From Ceratothoa steindachneri (Eukaryota; Arthropoda; Malacostraca; Isopoda; Cymothoidae), in NCBI GenBank assembly GCA_963969495.1, contig OZ018327.1:31565175-31629174 (forward strand): DNA of 64,000 nucleotides, written 5' to 3'. A program made the position numbers and the translations under genes. The notes below the pieces were generated by a model. It worked only from the letters and a program-made list of their open reading frames with translations. It did no database searches and had not been told where the DNA came from. Below, piece by piece: positions 12,228-22,860 of this stretch. Within the stretch, counting starts at the first letter, position 1, and each line of letters begins with the position of its first letter.

Positions 12228-12440
12228 TTTTTTTTTAAATATCTCATCTGGCGACTGCCTTCTAGGGCATAAGTCGCCGTACTCATCCTAGCCTAAATCT
12301 AGGCTATATTAAAAGCTAAATAAAAGAAAAAAATAGAAACAGAAAAAAAGAATAACAAATGAAAAAATATAAAGCGAGCTCCGTCGACGGGGGAAGGCCC
12401 ACCCTCCACCCGCCGAAGAAGACTGCGATCCATGGTTAAG
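12228..12440 (-). repeat. 3' UTR and conserved tail of the I-type LINE
   Basis: On the plus strand this is T-run, CTCATCTGGCGACTGCC, CTAGGCTATATTAAAA, an A-rich segment, then GAGCTCCGTCGACGGGGG. The same order recurs at 24187-24430 and 24440-24650 and partly at 4706-4870, 5227-5286, 9826-9880, 23130-23250 and 50555-50600. The recurrence suggests a conserved 3' signal that the RT recognises. Confidence 0.8.
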
Positions 12441-12760
12441 TTTTAAATAATAGGGAGAAGGCTGGCATCCTCCAAAAAGTCAACAAGTCCACCAGACAAT
12501 GTGCACGCACTCGTCCCGAGTAAAAGGGACATACGGTAGCGACCCCGCCCATCCCGGTACCGGGACAGGTAACGTGCGCGAAGATCACCCAGACTGGGAC
12601 CTTCGACAAGAATGTGCCGAACAGTCTGGGGGACGACGCAGTCGTCACAATAGGGCTCAGGCGATCGCTCCATCAAATAGCGATGCGTCACACGAGTGTG
12701 TCCGATTCGGAGACGACAGAAAGCGACCTGAAGCCGTCGCGGCATTGGGGAAGAGGTCCA
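12440..12760 (-). pseudogene. ORF2 C-terminal finger region of LINE copy C
   Basis: The frame at 12745-12443 reads CRLRIGHTRVTHRYLMERS, then YCDDCVVPQTVRHILVEGP. This is the C-terminal block common in I and Jockey-type LINEs, usually a C-x2-C..H..C finger. The last cysteine expected after VE is a glycine here, while the related fragment at 24652-25005 keeps CP. That indicates mutational decay of copy C. Confidence 0.8.
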
Positions 12761-12898
12761 TGGGAACAGTCACGGCGCGATAGCACGCAACTTTAAGTAC
12801 CCTTCGACCGTCTTCCATCTTCTTTGTCAAGCAGTCCGAAGAGCTGCCCGTATTCCTGCCATGTAGTCGGTGTGAGGAAGAGCGAAACGCGGGTCCGA

Positions 12899-13624
12899 TC
12901 ACAGAGTCCTCGGGGACACTTTAGCGCCCTCATTCCCCGAAATTCCTAAATGTCCAGGAACCCAGCAGAAGATAATCTCGACATCCACTCGGCTCGCCAA
13001 AACCGTGGCGTCACGGATATCGCGAACCAGGGGATGCGTAGATTTCAATGCCAAGAGAGCACTCAGGGCGCTCTGTGAGTTGCTATAGATCACAATCCGG
13101 TCTCCGAACCAGGCACGTCGCGTAATCTCCCGTACCGAGTGGTGTATTGCCACCAGCTCGGCCGTGAAGACAGACGCAACGCCTGGCAGAGCCCCACTGA
13201 CTTCAAACAGAGGGGATACGGCGTGGAAGCCGACCCCCTCTTCGGACTTGGAGCCATCCGTATACACTGGCACAGTTCCAGCGTGACACGAGGTGTGCTC
13301 TAAAAAAGTCGAACGCAATACTCCCGGCGCTGTACAAGCTTTCGAAGCAGAGGCGAGGCGACAAATAGCCAAATGTGGTACCCTCCAGAGTGGCGTCCTG
13401 GGCAGAACCAGGGGAGCCACTAGCCCAAGAGCTATACCTAGCTCTCGAAGGAGTTTCCTGGCCCTAAACCCAAAGGGCTTAGGGTATGTCTGGCGTCTCT
13501 CGGCGGCATAAGTACCGTCGAAATCAGCTGTGAATGCAGTGAGAGCTGTTGGCGACTGAGGGAGGGGCCGGGCTCTCGAGTACAAGCGAATAATGCACTG
13601 TGCACGCCGTAGAGCGAGTGGCAT
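12899..13624 (-). pseudogene. RNase H domain of LINE copy C
   Basis: It would degrade the RNA strand of the RNA:DNA hybrid during retrotransposition. The 241-residue open frame contains VPVYTDGSKSEEGVGFHAV (first catalytic Asp), FTAELVAIHHSV (catalytic Glu), VIYSNSQSALSALLAL and FCWVPGHLGISGNEGAK. The third motif normally reads S-D-S and here has Asn in place of the catalytic Asp. The terminal motif lacks the usual Asp after GNE-x-A. The frame is joined to the RT by a frameshift near 13630. RNase H downstream of RT fits the I-type group. Confidence 0.88.
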
Positions 13625-13637
13625 CTCCCAACATCGA

Positions 13638-14826
13638 CTAGTAGGTTCTCAATGGGGAAAGTGCGGAAGGCACCGGTCGCAAGGCGAAGGCCATTTGTGG
13701 TGGATTAAGTCCACCTTCCGCAATAAACGCTCGGCAGCTGATGCATAAAACTCGCATCCGTAGTCGAGCTTCGAACGAACAAAGGATCGATAAAAAAAGT
13801 AGGGCAGTAGCCCTATCAGCGCCCCAAGCGCTGAACGTCACGGAACGGAGAAAATCCATGGCGCGGGTACAAGAGACCCTAAGGCTGCGAATATGAGCCT
13901 CCCAGGAGAGGCGTCGGGCAAATACAAGACCAAGGAAATGGTGCGATTCAACCACATCCAGGTGCACCCCATTAAGAAACAAATCTGGGTGGGGGTGAAG
14001 CCGTGGTTGGCGGCCAAAGTGCACCACCTTAGTCTTGGCCAAAGAAAACCCAAACCTGTGCGCTTCGGCATAGCGAGAGACGCGGTTCAATGCCTGTTGG
14101 AGTCGACGCTCCAGAGTTGGCATCTGGGCCGCGCCAAAAGAGAGCGAAAGATCGTCCACGTAGAGCGTAGCGAGAACATCTTCCGGAAACACCAAGGTGA
14201 TGCCGTTGATGCTCAGGGCAAAGAGTGTGACACCGAGGACACTTCCCTGCGGGACACCCTCTTCCTGCTCCATTGGGCCGGAGAGGGCTCCCCCCTCCCG
14301 CCGGGAAATCGACGATCTCGCAATAATTAAGATATAAACATTGAAAGACGTCCCCTCGCCCCCATCGTGTGGAGAGTCTCCATGATACCGTATTGCCATG
14401 AGGTATCAAGGCCTTCTCCAGATCGAAAAAGACCGTGGCGTAGTGCTGTCTACGAAGGAAGGCCTCGCAGACGGCATTTTCTAGTCGGAGCAGAGCATCA
14501 GACGTGGAGTGGCACTTGCGGAAGCTGTACTGTGCAGAAGACAGATGGCCTCCACTGTCGAGGAAAAAGGCTAATCTAACATTTCCCAACTTCTCCATCA
14601 ACTTGCACACGCAAGAGGTTAGGGAGATTGGGTGGAAACCGGCCGGAGTAGAGTGATCTCTCCCCGGTTTGCGAAAGGCGAGCGCAGTAGCGATTCGCCA
14701 AGAATCTGGGAGGAGACCCTCCACCCAGATCTTGTTGAACAAATCTAAGAGAAAGGCCATGCCTCGCTCACCCAGGTGTCGAAGCATGGCGTACGGGACA
14801 TCGTCCGGACCATAGGCGGTGTCCAC
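13638..14826 (-). pseudogene. Reverse transcriptase domain of LINE copy C
   Basis: It would copy the element RNA onto nicked genomic DNA. Two overlapping frames share the domain (14826-14029, then 14399-13638). Motifs in order are GPDDVPYAML, WRIATALAFRKPGRDHSTP, HPISLTSCVCKLMEKL, SSAQYSFRKCHSTSDALLRL, EEGVPQGSVLGVTLF, and the catalytic box ATLYVDDLSLSF. A thumb region follows (KTKVVHFGRQP, HHFLGLVF). The frame change near 14380 lies between the fingers and palm motifs. YVDD and the GVPQGS motif are intact, so the damage is by frameshift rather than active-site loss. Confidence 0.92.
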
Positions 14827-15430
14827 GCACGAGCAAGAGCGGAGCGCAACTTACTCACAGTAAACCTGTCGTTGAAACGTTCTCCGCCAGCATTGAATGC
14901 TGGCGGAACATCATCCCGGCTAGAGAATGCGGAGAAAGCGGTCGCGAATGATTCCGCTACGCACGCAGGTTCCGAGATTGCTGTTATTCTCCTGGAGAAC
15001 GGGAGGGGGGTCCTGGGAGAACTTGCCCAGAATCCTTTTGACTCGCTTCCACACCTCGGCCAGAGGAGTCTTCCCGTTAAGTGAAGACACGTATGCCCGC
15101 CAAGAAGAGCGGCGGGCGTGCTTCGAAATATACCGGAACCTAGCCCTAGCACGACGAAATTCAGCGACAGTGAAATCGTTCGGGCGGCGCTTATAGCGCA
15201 TGTAGGCCTAACGCTTCTGTTTGAGGGCCGTCTCACACTGGGCCGACAACCACGGGAGTGGTCGGCATGCAAAACGGCCAGACGTTCTGGGAATAGTAGT
15301 CAGGCCCGCGTCGATGAGGTTGCCGGAGAAGAACTCAACGGCCTCATCTACCGACCTAAACTCCTCGACTGAGATAGAGAATTCAATATTTCCTGAAATG
15401 CAGGCCACCGCGCCCGCGCCAAGCACCACC
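14826..15430 (-). pseudogene. Endonuclease-RT linker of LINE copy C
   Basis: Overlapping frames at 15429-15208, 15201-14920 and 15272-14745 read FRSVDEAVEFF, CRPLPWLSAQCETALKQKR, RRPNDFTVAEFRRARARF and TPLAEVWKRVKRILGKF. The linker has no known catalytic role, but it is the segment best preserved among other copies here (1-680, 20690-21300 and 49600-49920). It is broken by at least two frameshifts. Confidence 0.8.
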
Positions 15431-16322
15431 GAGGTGGTCTCTCAGGCGGCAGTTGCCCTGGAAATGATATTTGAATGGGAAAGTGATCACTACCAGGGAG
15501 GTCATCGACCACCCCCTAATCAAAATCAGGCTGTGCATCCGAAGAGCACAAAGATATATCAAGGCAAGAAAATGAAGCGGTTCTCGGGCAGCGATGCGTA
15601 AGCTCATCCACATTTAGGACACCTATCTCAAGCTCTTCGATCAGATCAGCATGGACTTGTCCCCTGGGATTTATTGAGTAATCTCCCCAGAGAGGATGCC
15701 TCCCGTTCAGATCTCCCAGCAAGAGAAAGGGCCTCGGCAACCATGCCCCGACGCGGCGGAAGTCCCCCGCGTCGAAGTCGGTTGACGGTGGAATGTACGC
15801 AGAAATTATAGTATACCTCTTATCCTGGTGAAGCAGCACAACCACTGCCTGAAAGAAGGTATCTAAAGTGAAAGGAAGAACGGAGACATCATGCCGGGTG
15901 TAAACCGCGCATCCCCCAGCCCGGCCATCTCGTAGTGCTGGGGTCGCAAGACCCTTATACAGCGCGAGGGCAGGCAGGGCGCACGCGCCTAGCATGGTCT
16001 ACTGTAGAAAAATAGCTAACTAAGAACGGGACGAGACGAACCTCCGCAGCTCCTCCCAGTTGGCCCGGATTCCACGGCAATTCAATTGAAGGAATATGCC
16101 CTCCAGGCCTAGCTCGGAAGAGACGCAGGGGCTCTCTTCGAACAGAAGACCCTCACGGGAATGCCGTACGCTTCCCGGTGGCAGAACCACGGGCGCTGTC
16201 GCATTCGAGGACTTATTGGGGGAGGTTGGGCTCACCATTCGAGTCTTTTCCTCCCCCCGCCTCGAAACCTTCGGCGGGCGTTGCGGCTTCGGAGGCGGGG
16301 GGCCTTCTTTTCGAGGAACCAC
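15430..16322 (-). pseudogene. ORF2 start and AP-type endonuclease of LINE copy C
   Basis: The domain nicks target DNA to prime reverse transcription. The frame at 16322-16020 begins MVPRKEGPPPPKPQ (Pro-rich) and leads into GIFLQLNCRGIRANWEELRR, the start of the endonuclease fold. After stops near 16019 and 15997 it continues with GGCAVYTRHDVSV, AVVVLLHQDKRYTIISAYIP, LLLGDLNGRHPLWG and VLNVDELTH. GDLN is the conserved phosphodiesterase motif. The C-terminal S-D-H motif corresponds to the region near 15490 (plus-strand GAAAGTGATCAC). The true ORF2 start could be downstream of 16322. Confidence 0.82.
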
Positions 16323-16359
16323 CGTCTCCGAGCCACTCAGCCCACCACTAGGCGTGGGC

Positions 16360-17750
16360 TAAGGAGCCGAAACCCCTTTCTTACTGTCCTCCTTTCGGGG
16401 GACAGCTTTAGAAACCACGAAAGAAGGCCTGACGACCAACTTCAGGGGTGTTGCTTCCTGTGAGTCTAGCGACTCGTTGGAGGCACGTGGCCGTTTCGCC
16501 TTACGGGATAGGTCACGCTGGGGGAAGGAGGGGAGCCCTGGTTTTAGCCGGGGCTGGGTGTGAACCCTTTTTGCCGCCAGCTTTACCGGGGGAGCGCCCG
16601 GGTTGAGTAGAACTCGCAGAAGGGCTCCGAATGGGCGCGGAAACAACCGTGCTCGTTGGCCTGGATGGGCCAGGAGCAGAGGGTGCCTTTCTAACTATTG
16701 AGGCATAAGACGTCCAAGGCAGAGCCGGGCGTGCCAGGACCAAGCCCTAAGCATCGCGGAATGAGAGTCGTTCCTGGGCGTGAACGGCCAGGATTTCTTT
16801 CTCAAGGAGATATGCACCACATTGCTTCGAAGAAGCTGGGTGCGGCTCTCCGCAATTGACACACTTGGCCACACACGATTTAGACTTATCGTGTGCGGCC
16901 TTGGAGCAATTTACACAGAATTCGGGTGACCCCGACTTTGCACGTCTACATGATTCGTATGGCCGAAGCGGTGACAGTAATAGCACTGCAGCGGCAGTGG
17001 CACCAATGCCTTCAGGCGCAAGCGTTACCAACCGGCACGCACTGACTCAGGGAGCTTGTCAAAGTCGAACGTGACAAAGAGTGTAGGGGTGTGTCTCGAG
17101 GCCGCTCCCTGTGTTCTCATCACACGTTCGACCTTGACCGCCCCATGGTCGGCCAGCTCTAAGGTGATGTCCTCTATGGAGTTGTCAACGAGTTCCCTCG
17201 CATAAGCTACTCCTTTCACAAAGTTCATGGTAGAGTGCGGGGTCACACTCACAGGGGTGCCATGAAGTGTCCGAAGAGCATTTATCTTGGCCGCCTCAGC
17301 GGGATTCGCCGCATTCGCCAGAAGGCTCCCGTCCGAGAAACGGGTCACCTTCAGGCCCCCACCAATTACACTAGCTAATGCTCTCCTCTGATGGATCATG
17401 TTACCCTTGCCCAACATGGTGCCATCAGTGGAGCGAATAACGAGGAAGCGTTTGAAGCCAGCGGATTCGAAAACGCCAGGTAACCTCTGAATGAGGGGCC
17501 CCGATGTTATCGAGGCTCCGTCCTGTGAACCTTTAGTCTTAGTCGGGGGCTCCGCACCCGGGGTGTTAGAAGGGCCGGATGTGCCGATCTTGCATTGGTC
17601 GCTTACCGTAGCAGCAGATCCATCCGTCCCCGCAGCCCCCGCGGATGGAGAGGAGCCCAGTCTTTTTATTCTTTTTCCTATTGTTTTAATTTTAGGAGAG
17701 GAGGGCGGGAAATGAACCCGCTTCTCCCCTCCGCCGGCAGGAGCCCCCTA
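16360..17750 (-). pseudogene. ORF1 (gag-like) of LINE copy C
   Basis: An RNA-binding protein that packages the element RNA. The first Met in the best frame is at 17417 (MLGKGNMIHQRRALASVIGG), but the frame stays open upstream to a TAG near 17750 through FKRFLVIRSTDGT, so the original start was probably upstream. The N-terminal part (RFSDGSLLANAANPAEAAKI, then DITLELADHGAVKVERVM) resembles I-element ORF1. After a frameshift near 17030 there are zinc knuckles: ESCRRAKSG, EFCVNCSKAAHDKSKSC and AKCVNCGEPHPASSKQC. A stop at 16747 interrupts a basic Pro/Ser-rich tail. Confidence 0.82.
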
Positions 17751-19025
17751 GGCCAGATGGACCGGCCTCAGCTAGGTCTTTCTCCGAAATGGAGAAGCTT
17801 CTGGCAGTCATAGGGGCACCGGTTGGAGGAGATCCCTTTCCTCCTTGTACTGCCTCGGAAACCCTAGCCGTTTGAGGGACCTTGCATACGGGTGGATTCG
17901 GGTTCGGTGCTTGGCGCCGAGCCCGGATTCACCACCATGAAAGGCCTTACCGTCTGAGGCTGGGTTGCCTCAAGGACCATGTCTACCTCAGGAGGGCCTC
18001 CAGTTGGCCACCCCCATCCCCCCAAGACATCGCAGGTCACGTTGGTATCATTGTTACTAGTCAAGTGTGGAAAGGCACAGGCCTTGACCCCGGCAAGGTT
18101 CAATATTCCTGCCAGCAGGTCTTTTGAGGGAAGCGACCGAAGGGGACTGGCTTTCCTCTCCCCCCTAAGGGGGTTTGCCCTACTGAGCTGCTATAATGTG
18201 GAGCGGTCAGCTATGGGCTGCCTGCTTGCTTTCTTGGCAGTCCCCTTGGAAAGAAAAGGAGGGACGGCCGCTGGAAACAGGGAGATTCCCGAAAGCACCT
18301 CCAGAGAAGTGGGTGAGGGGGAGTCCCCTACACCCGTAGGGGAGGAGTAAGCCTCCTCTCCGGTTAGAATAGTTTGGAGGGTCCCCTGCGCAAGCACAGG
18401 AGGGGGATACCTCCATTTTTTCTTTGGAGCTGCCCGAGGGCGGCTCTGTCGATGAAACAGGGGGAAATTAAAGGGGTTTATTTTTGGACTCATCATTGGG
18501 CATGGTGACCCTGTATTTTATACGGGAAGCAATAGCTCATCAACCCTCGCAGTAGCTCGCTCTGCAAGGGGTGCGTACAGGCCTGGCAGAGCCAGGTGCC
18601 GTCATTTAAGGCCACCCCTCCCGCCTGGTGGCCTGGCAGTCCCTCGGCATGGCGGCTCCACCTTGGAAACTGCGTAAAAATATAGATTGTGAATTGAGAA
18701 GGAAAGGGGATCTGAGGAAGGTATGCGTGGGGATGAAGCAGGTTGTTAAAAACCAACCACCCCAGACCGGAGCTCAGGGGTTAAGGAACATTGTCCCCTC
18801 CCCCCTCAGCCCCGATCCTGGATGGTTGGCTGAGAATAAGGTCAGCATCTACCCTGTGAAATTAGAGGCTGACCAGAGAAAGTTGTGGGAGAGGTTATAT
18901 GAAAAGCGATGAAGTAAGGGAGAAATAAAGGCTGTCTGAAAGAAGGAGAAGAGGCTAAGCTGGGGTCGGACGGGGTGTTGAATCCTGTCAGCACGGCGGC
19001 CAGGATGGCAAATCACCGCGCCCCT
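17750..19025 (-). mobile_element. 5' region of LINE copy C
   Basis: No long credible frame. Bases 18353-19025 align with 977-1600 of copy A, including phrases GAGGGTCCCCT, CATCATTGGGCATGGTGA and AAGTTGTGGGAGAGGTT. The region contains a purine-rich segment near 18660-18950. It may be a 5' UTR with an internal promoter, as in other LINEs, but no promoter motif could be assigned. Confidence 0.65.
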
Positions 19026-19239
19026 TCGTGTCTCGCGCGAATGGAAACGTGGTGGCGAGGCAGGGTGTTTATGTGTGCCACCAAGTTGGTGGCGCCACCA
19101 TATGTTTGTATCCTTTCAAATATAACCTTTCTGACGTGGCTTGACCACGTCTGGTAACGCGACCAGATTGTGGGAGCGAGGTGTTTTGTGCGCGACTAAA
19201 CTGGTGGTGCCAGTTTGTCCGGTAGCAAGCCCGCTCATC
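19026..19239. other. Short gene-free gap
   Basis: Contains two copies of a GTGGTGGC/TTGGTGGCGCCACCA-type phrase (inverted pair TGGTGGCGCCACCA near 19085) and a related TGGTGGTGCCAG near 19200. No gene. Confidence 0.4.
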
Positions 19240-19821
19240 TCGAATGGGGGTTCGTCCCGCGAGTGTGCCCAATTCTAAGACGACAGAAGACAACCTGCAG
19301 CTTTAGGGACATGGGGTAGGACAACGGGAACAGTCGCGGCGTGATGACACACCGCTTTCGATTCTTGGCGGCCGTCTCCCTTCTTTGCCACTCAGACTGA
19401 AGGATTGACCTGATTCTTGCCATGTTCAGGAACCCAACAGAAGACGATCTTAACATCCCTCTGGGTCGCGGCATTCGTGGCTTAACAGATACGGCAAACC
19501 AGTGGGTGCCAAGATTCCAATGCCTCGAGAGGAACAAGGGCTCCCGTGATTCAATAGAAATGATCATTTTGTCTCAGAACGGGGCAGGACGCGTCGTCTC
19601 CTGTACCGAGCGGTGTATTGCCATTAGCTCTACCTTGAAGATAGACGCAGCGCGGGGTAGAGCCACACCGACTTCATTAGAGAAGGCATAGAAGCCGACC
19701 TATTCATATTTGGAGCCATCCCTGCGCACTGGCAAGTAATACTCCCTACGCTAAGTAGTCTTTAGGATGGCATCCTTGGGAAGAGAGGCGCCACCGACAC
19801 GAGAGCTATATATCGAACTCT
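19240..19821 (-). mobile_element. I-type LINE fragment D1 (ORF2 C-terminus and RNase H)
   Basis: Aligned with about 12690-13450 of copy C with internal deletions. The minus frame at 19567-19235 ends LQVVFCRLRIGHTRGTN, the C-terminal block. Plus-strand phrases CCTCGAGAGGAACAAGG and CCGAGCGGTGTATTGCCA match the RNase H segment. It is interrupted at its right end by an A/C-rich insertion. It is non-functional. Confidence 0.72.
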
Positions 19822-20070
19822 CGCATGACTTACCTAGACCACATACACATACTCGCTACAAAAAAATCAAACTAGCTAAACTACACAAACCACATAGAAG
19901 AAAAAATACTAAACTTCTCCATAAACAACTACACAACACTAGAAAAAGCCCTCTCCCACCATCAACAAAGCCAACGAAAAATATATCCCACACGGCCAGA
20001 GAAAAACGTACAACTAACTTCATTCAAGAAATCTCTACATCAAAACTCTAAACACCCTAAAACAAAACTG
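19822..20070 (+). mobile_element. A/C-rich insertion in fragment D
   Basis: About 240 bases almost free of G on the plus strand (plus frame DLPRPHTHTRYKKIKLAKLH). It sits between sequences matching copy C at about 13448 and 13588, so it has also replaced about 140 bases. The composition resembles the sense strand of the Jockey-like LINE at 42346-44834. I could not match it to a specific domain. Confidence 0.5.
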
Positions 20071-21310
20071 GGCATAATGCACTGCGCCCACCAAGTGGTA
20101 TACCCCCGTCACCGACAATAAAGCTCTTAATTAAGAGGTGTGGTGCGAAAGGCACCGTAACCAAACGGAGAGGGGTGTGGTGGATAGCGTACACCTTCCA
20201 CAATTCAGGCTCGCCTGTGGATGCATAAAACACGCATCCTTAATCGAGCCCCGAGGGAATAAAGGAGAGGTGGAAGAGTAAGGTAGCAAGTAGCCTTATC
20301 AGCATCTAAAGTGCTGAAAGATAGGAAACAAAGAAAACAATAGGCCTTTTCCAGATCAAAAACACCGTGGTGTAGTGCTGTCTACGAAGGAAGATATCGC
20401 AGACGGCAATTTCCAGTCGGAGCAGAGCATCCGACGTGGAGTGGAACTTGCGGAAGCCGCACTGTGCAGAAGACAGATGGCCTCCGCTGTCCAGGAAGAA
20501 GGCTAATCTAACATTTACCAATTTCTCCAGGAACCTGCACACGCAGGAGGTTAGAGAGATTGGGTGGAAAGCGGCTGGGGTAGAGTGATCTCTTCCCGGT
20601 TTGCAAAAAGCGAGCACAGTAGGGATTTGTCAGGAATCTGAGAGGATACCCACTACCCAGATCCTGTTAAACAAATCTAACAAAGGCCATGTCTGCGCTC
20701 ACCTAGGTGTTGAAGCATAACATACGGGACTGCATCCGGACCAGGGCCGGTGTCCACGCACGAAGCGAGAGTGGAACGCAACTCACTCAATGTAAACATG
20801 TAGTTGAAGGGTTCTCCGCCTCTGTTAGTAAAGTCCAGTCAGCGGCCTTCAGCGACATCTAGGCTAGAGAATGTGGAGAAAGCGGTTGCGAAAGATTCCG
20901 CCATGGACGCACGGTCCTAGATTGCACTCCTTGCGAGAATTTGCCCTGAATCCTTTTGACCAGTTTCCAAAACCTCTGCTAGAAGAGTCTTCCCATAAAG
21001 TGAAGACACTTATGCCCGCCTAGGAAGAGCGGCGGGCGTGCTTCGAAACATACGGCAACCTAGCCCTAGCTCGACGAAATTCACCGACAGTGAAATCGTT
21101 CGGGCGGCGCTTATAGCGCATGCAGGCATAATGCTTCTGTTTGAGGGCCGTCCCACACTCGGCCGTCTCCCAAGGGAGTGGTCGGCGTGCAAAACGACCA
21201 GACATTCTAGAAATCGTAGTCAGGCCCACGGCGATGAGGTTGCCGGCAAAAAACTCAACGGTTTCATCCACCAACCTAAACTCCTCGACTGGAATAGAGA
21301 AAACTTTAGT
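20070..21310 (-). mobile_element. I-type LINE fragment D2 (RT and linker)
   Basis: Continues copy D. The minus frame at 20617-20306 reads FCKPGRDHSTPAAFHPISL, CRFLEKL and SSAQCGFRKFHSTSDALLRL, matching the RT fingers. About 550 bases including the YVDD region are deleted: sequence matching copy C at 13840 joins that matching 14400 near 20335. The linker region (20690-21300) matches 14747-15380, with RRPNDFTVGEFRRARARLPY near 21120-21040. It is non-functional. Confidence 0.8.
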
Positions 21311-21889
21311 TGAATGGGAAAGTGGTCACTAGCATGAAGGTGCTCTATCACCTCCCACCCAAAATCGGGCTCTGCATCCGGAAAGCCTGCGGGTGTGTGG
21401 GGGAAGGGGGGAATTGAAGAGTGCGGAAGATAAACTGGCAAGACGTGTTAAGGTCGTCAATCGCGATGCAATTCTACTTGTGTAGTACCAACAGCCGAGT
21501 GACCTGAAAAGGCATGTCAGGCATAACATGGATAATCATGCTGCATCTCTCAACTGTATGTGTGCCTTCCAGGCCTCAACGTCCGGTATATATGAGGCTA
21601 TATATCGACACTTTCACTTCCATCACTACACTATAGATCTGGCCATACAAAATTTCAGCCGGAGATGCCCCTGGTTTTTGTTTAAAACAAACAAAACGAG
21701 CCTGTTGGAGGTTACTACGCGAGGCATAGTAACCTTTCGGTTGCCTTCTTTAATCTCAGGCCTACAATGTTATAATTCGAGGCATTTAGAACCCCTTGGC
21801 CTTTTCAATTACGATGGCACTTATACTTAGAATAAGGGGTTCTTAGATCAAAACTCTAATTTTACCGAATTCTTTTAATTTAAAGCAAA
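21311..21889. other. Unassigned stretch with a hairpin
   Basis: Bases 21311-21400 (TTGAATGGGAAAGTGGTCAC) still match the end of the LINE endonuclease. Beyond that no family is recognised. A perfect 8-bp inverted repeat GGTTACTA/TAGTAACC lies at 21710-21734 with a 9-base loop. AACCCCTT at 21791 and AAGGGGTT at 21834 form a second pair. Confidence 0.5.
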
Positions 21890-22400
21890 AACAAACGAGG
21901 CCATTCCTCAAAGTGAGGACCTGTGTCAGTGATGTACAGAACTCTCCTGAGGGAACCAAAGTGAGGACGACACCACTGCTGAACCAAGTTAAACCCCATT
22001 GAGAACGGTAATTAGGCAGATGAGCTCAAACCGAGTGGAGAGCCCCCTTCCCGCTTCCGTGAAGTTAAACCACATTTGGTATGGCTCGTCGTCGTCGGAT
22101 GGGGCAGATCAGAGTAGAAGTACAGAATCACAAGTTGATCAGAGCTAAGCAACATCGGGTGTAGTTAGTCAACGGATGGACTACCAAATTAGTTCAACTT
22201 GGCGGTGGCCATGGTAACCTGTGGTTCGGATCCCACGTAGAATTGTAAGTCCCAACCGAAACTCGTCCTACCCTCCAATATCAGGGACAAGGGGCATTGA
22301 GCCCACACTATTAGGTGAGAGACACCGCCCCCATTACATATTTGGGGCTCACTGGTGGAATGTTCAGGAGATTTACAAGGCATCCATCTAGTGCTCCGAG
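21890..22400 (+). repeat. 5S rRNA-derived sequence (SINE-like or 5S pseudogene)
   Basis: Bases 22142-22185 resemble the internal control region of a 5S rRNA gene. AGCTAAGCAACATCGGG corresponds to box A, TAGTTAGT to the intermediate element, and GGATGGACTACC to box C. The 31-base distance from the start of box A to GGATGG equals that in 5S genes. The 5' half of a 5S gene and a normal 3' end are not evident. Downstream GGTTCGGATCC (22223) resembles a tRNA B box, possibly by chance. A 5S-derived (SINE3-type) repeat is the most attractive reading. The outer limits given are guesses. Confidence 0.55.
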
Positions 22401-22540
22401 TAGTCTCATCTTTTGGCTACTCGGCTTATTTAATTTCCACACATTTTCACGTCTAACTTTACTTAAGATACCTGCTTTTAAACCTCTGTAGATTCCCTCG
22501 TTGGTTGTCGCAACCGATGGAAAGTGTCTCAGCAGGTGGA

Positions 22541-22637
22541 TAATAATAATTACAATTAAATAATAATAACTAATAGTGATACAACAAAAATAAATAATAA
22601 TAAAAATAACAACAATAATAAATAATAATAATAAGAG
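22541..22637. repeat. (AAT)n-rich microsatellite
   Basis: Imperfect AAT/ATA trinucleotide run interrupted by short non-repeat bases. It codes for nothing credible. Confidence 0.85.
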
Positions 22638-22860
22638 TAAACGCAAATGTGCTTGGGGTAATTTCCGTCTCTTTGGTGGTAATCAAAGGTATGATTAAAT
22701 GGAGATGTGACGAGCGGGTTCGCCAAGGGTAATCCGAGGCTCACTTACCTCAAAACATAGGCGTCCAAGTCTTCCGAGGAGGACACTGATATAATCTCGC
22801 ATTTGACGGTCTGCATCATTAGATCAAGCTGAGATCTGAAAAAGAAAAAAGACTCGCTGT
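22638..22860. other. Gene-free stretch
   Basis: No recognised feature between the AAT-rich run and the next LINE fragment. Confidence 0.4.

Larger units (their letters stand above)
12228..19025 (-). mobile_element. Near full-length I-type LINE copy C
   Basis: Reading leftward on the minus strand, it has a 5' region from about 19025, ORF1 with CCHC knuckles (17750-16360), and ORF2 with endonuclease, RT, RNase H and C-terminal finger (16322-12440). A 3' UTR with an A-rich segment follows, then the tail GGCAGTCGCCAGATGAG and an A-run (T-run at 12228-12237). This domain order fits the I superclade of non-LTR elements. The 5' end coincides with that of copy A. Frameshifts and stops throughout make it inactive. 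It is the reference for all other fragments of this family in the window. I could not identify a convincing target-site duplication. Confidence 0.88.

Noticed and set aside
13893..14330. 145-residue plus-strand ORF
   Set aside because: Antisense to the RT of LINE copy C. The minus strand has YVDD and the other RT motifs.
22128..22190. Functional 5S rRNA gene
   Set aside because: Only the internal control region matches. The 5' half, 3' helix and a T-run terminator at the right distance are not seen.
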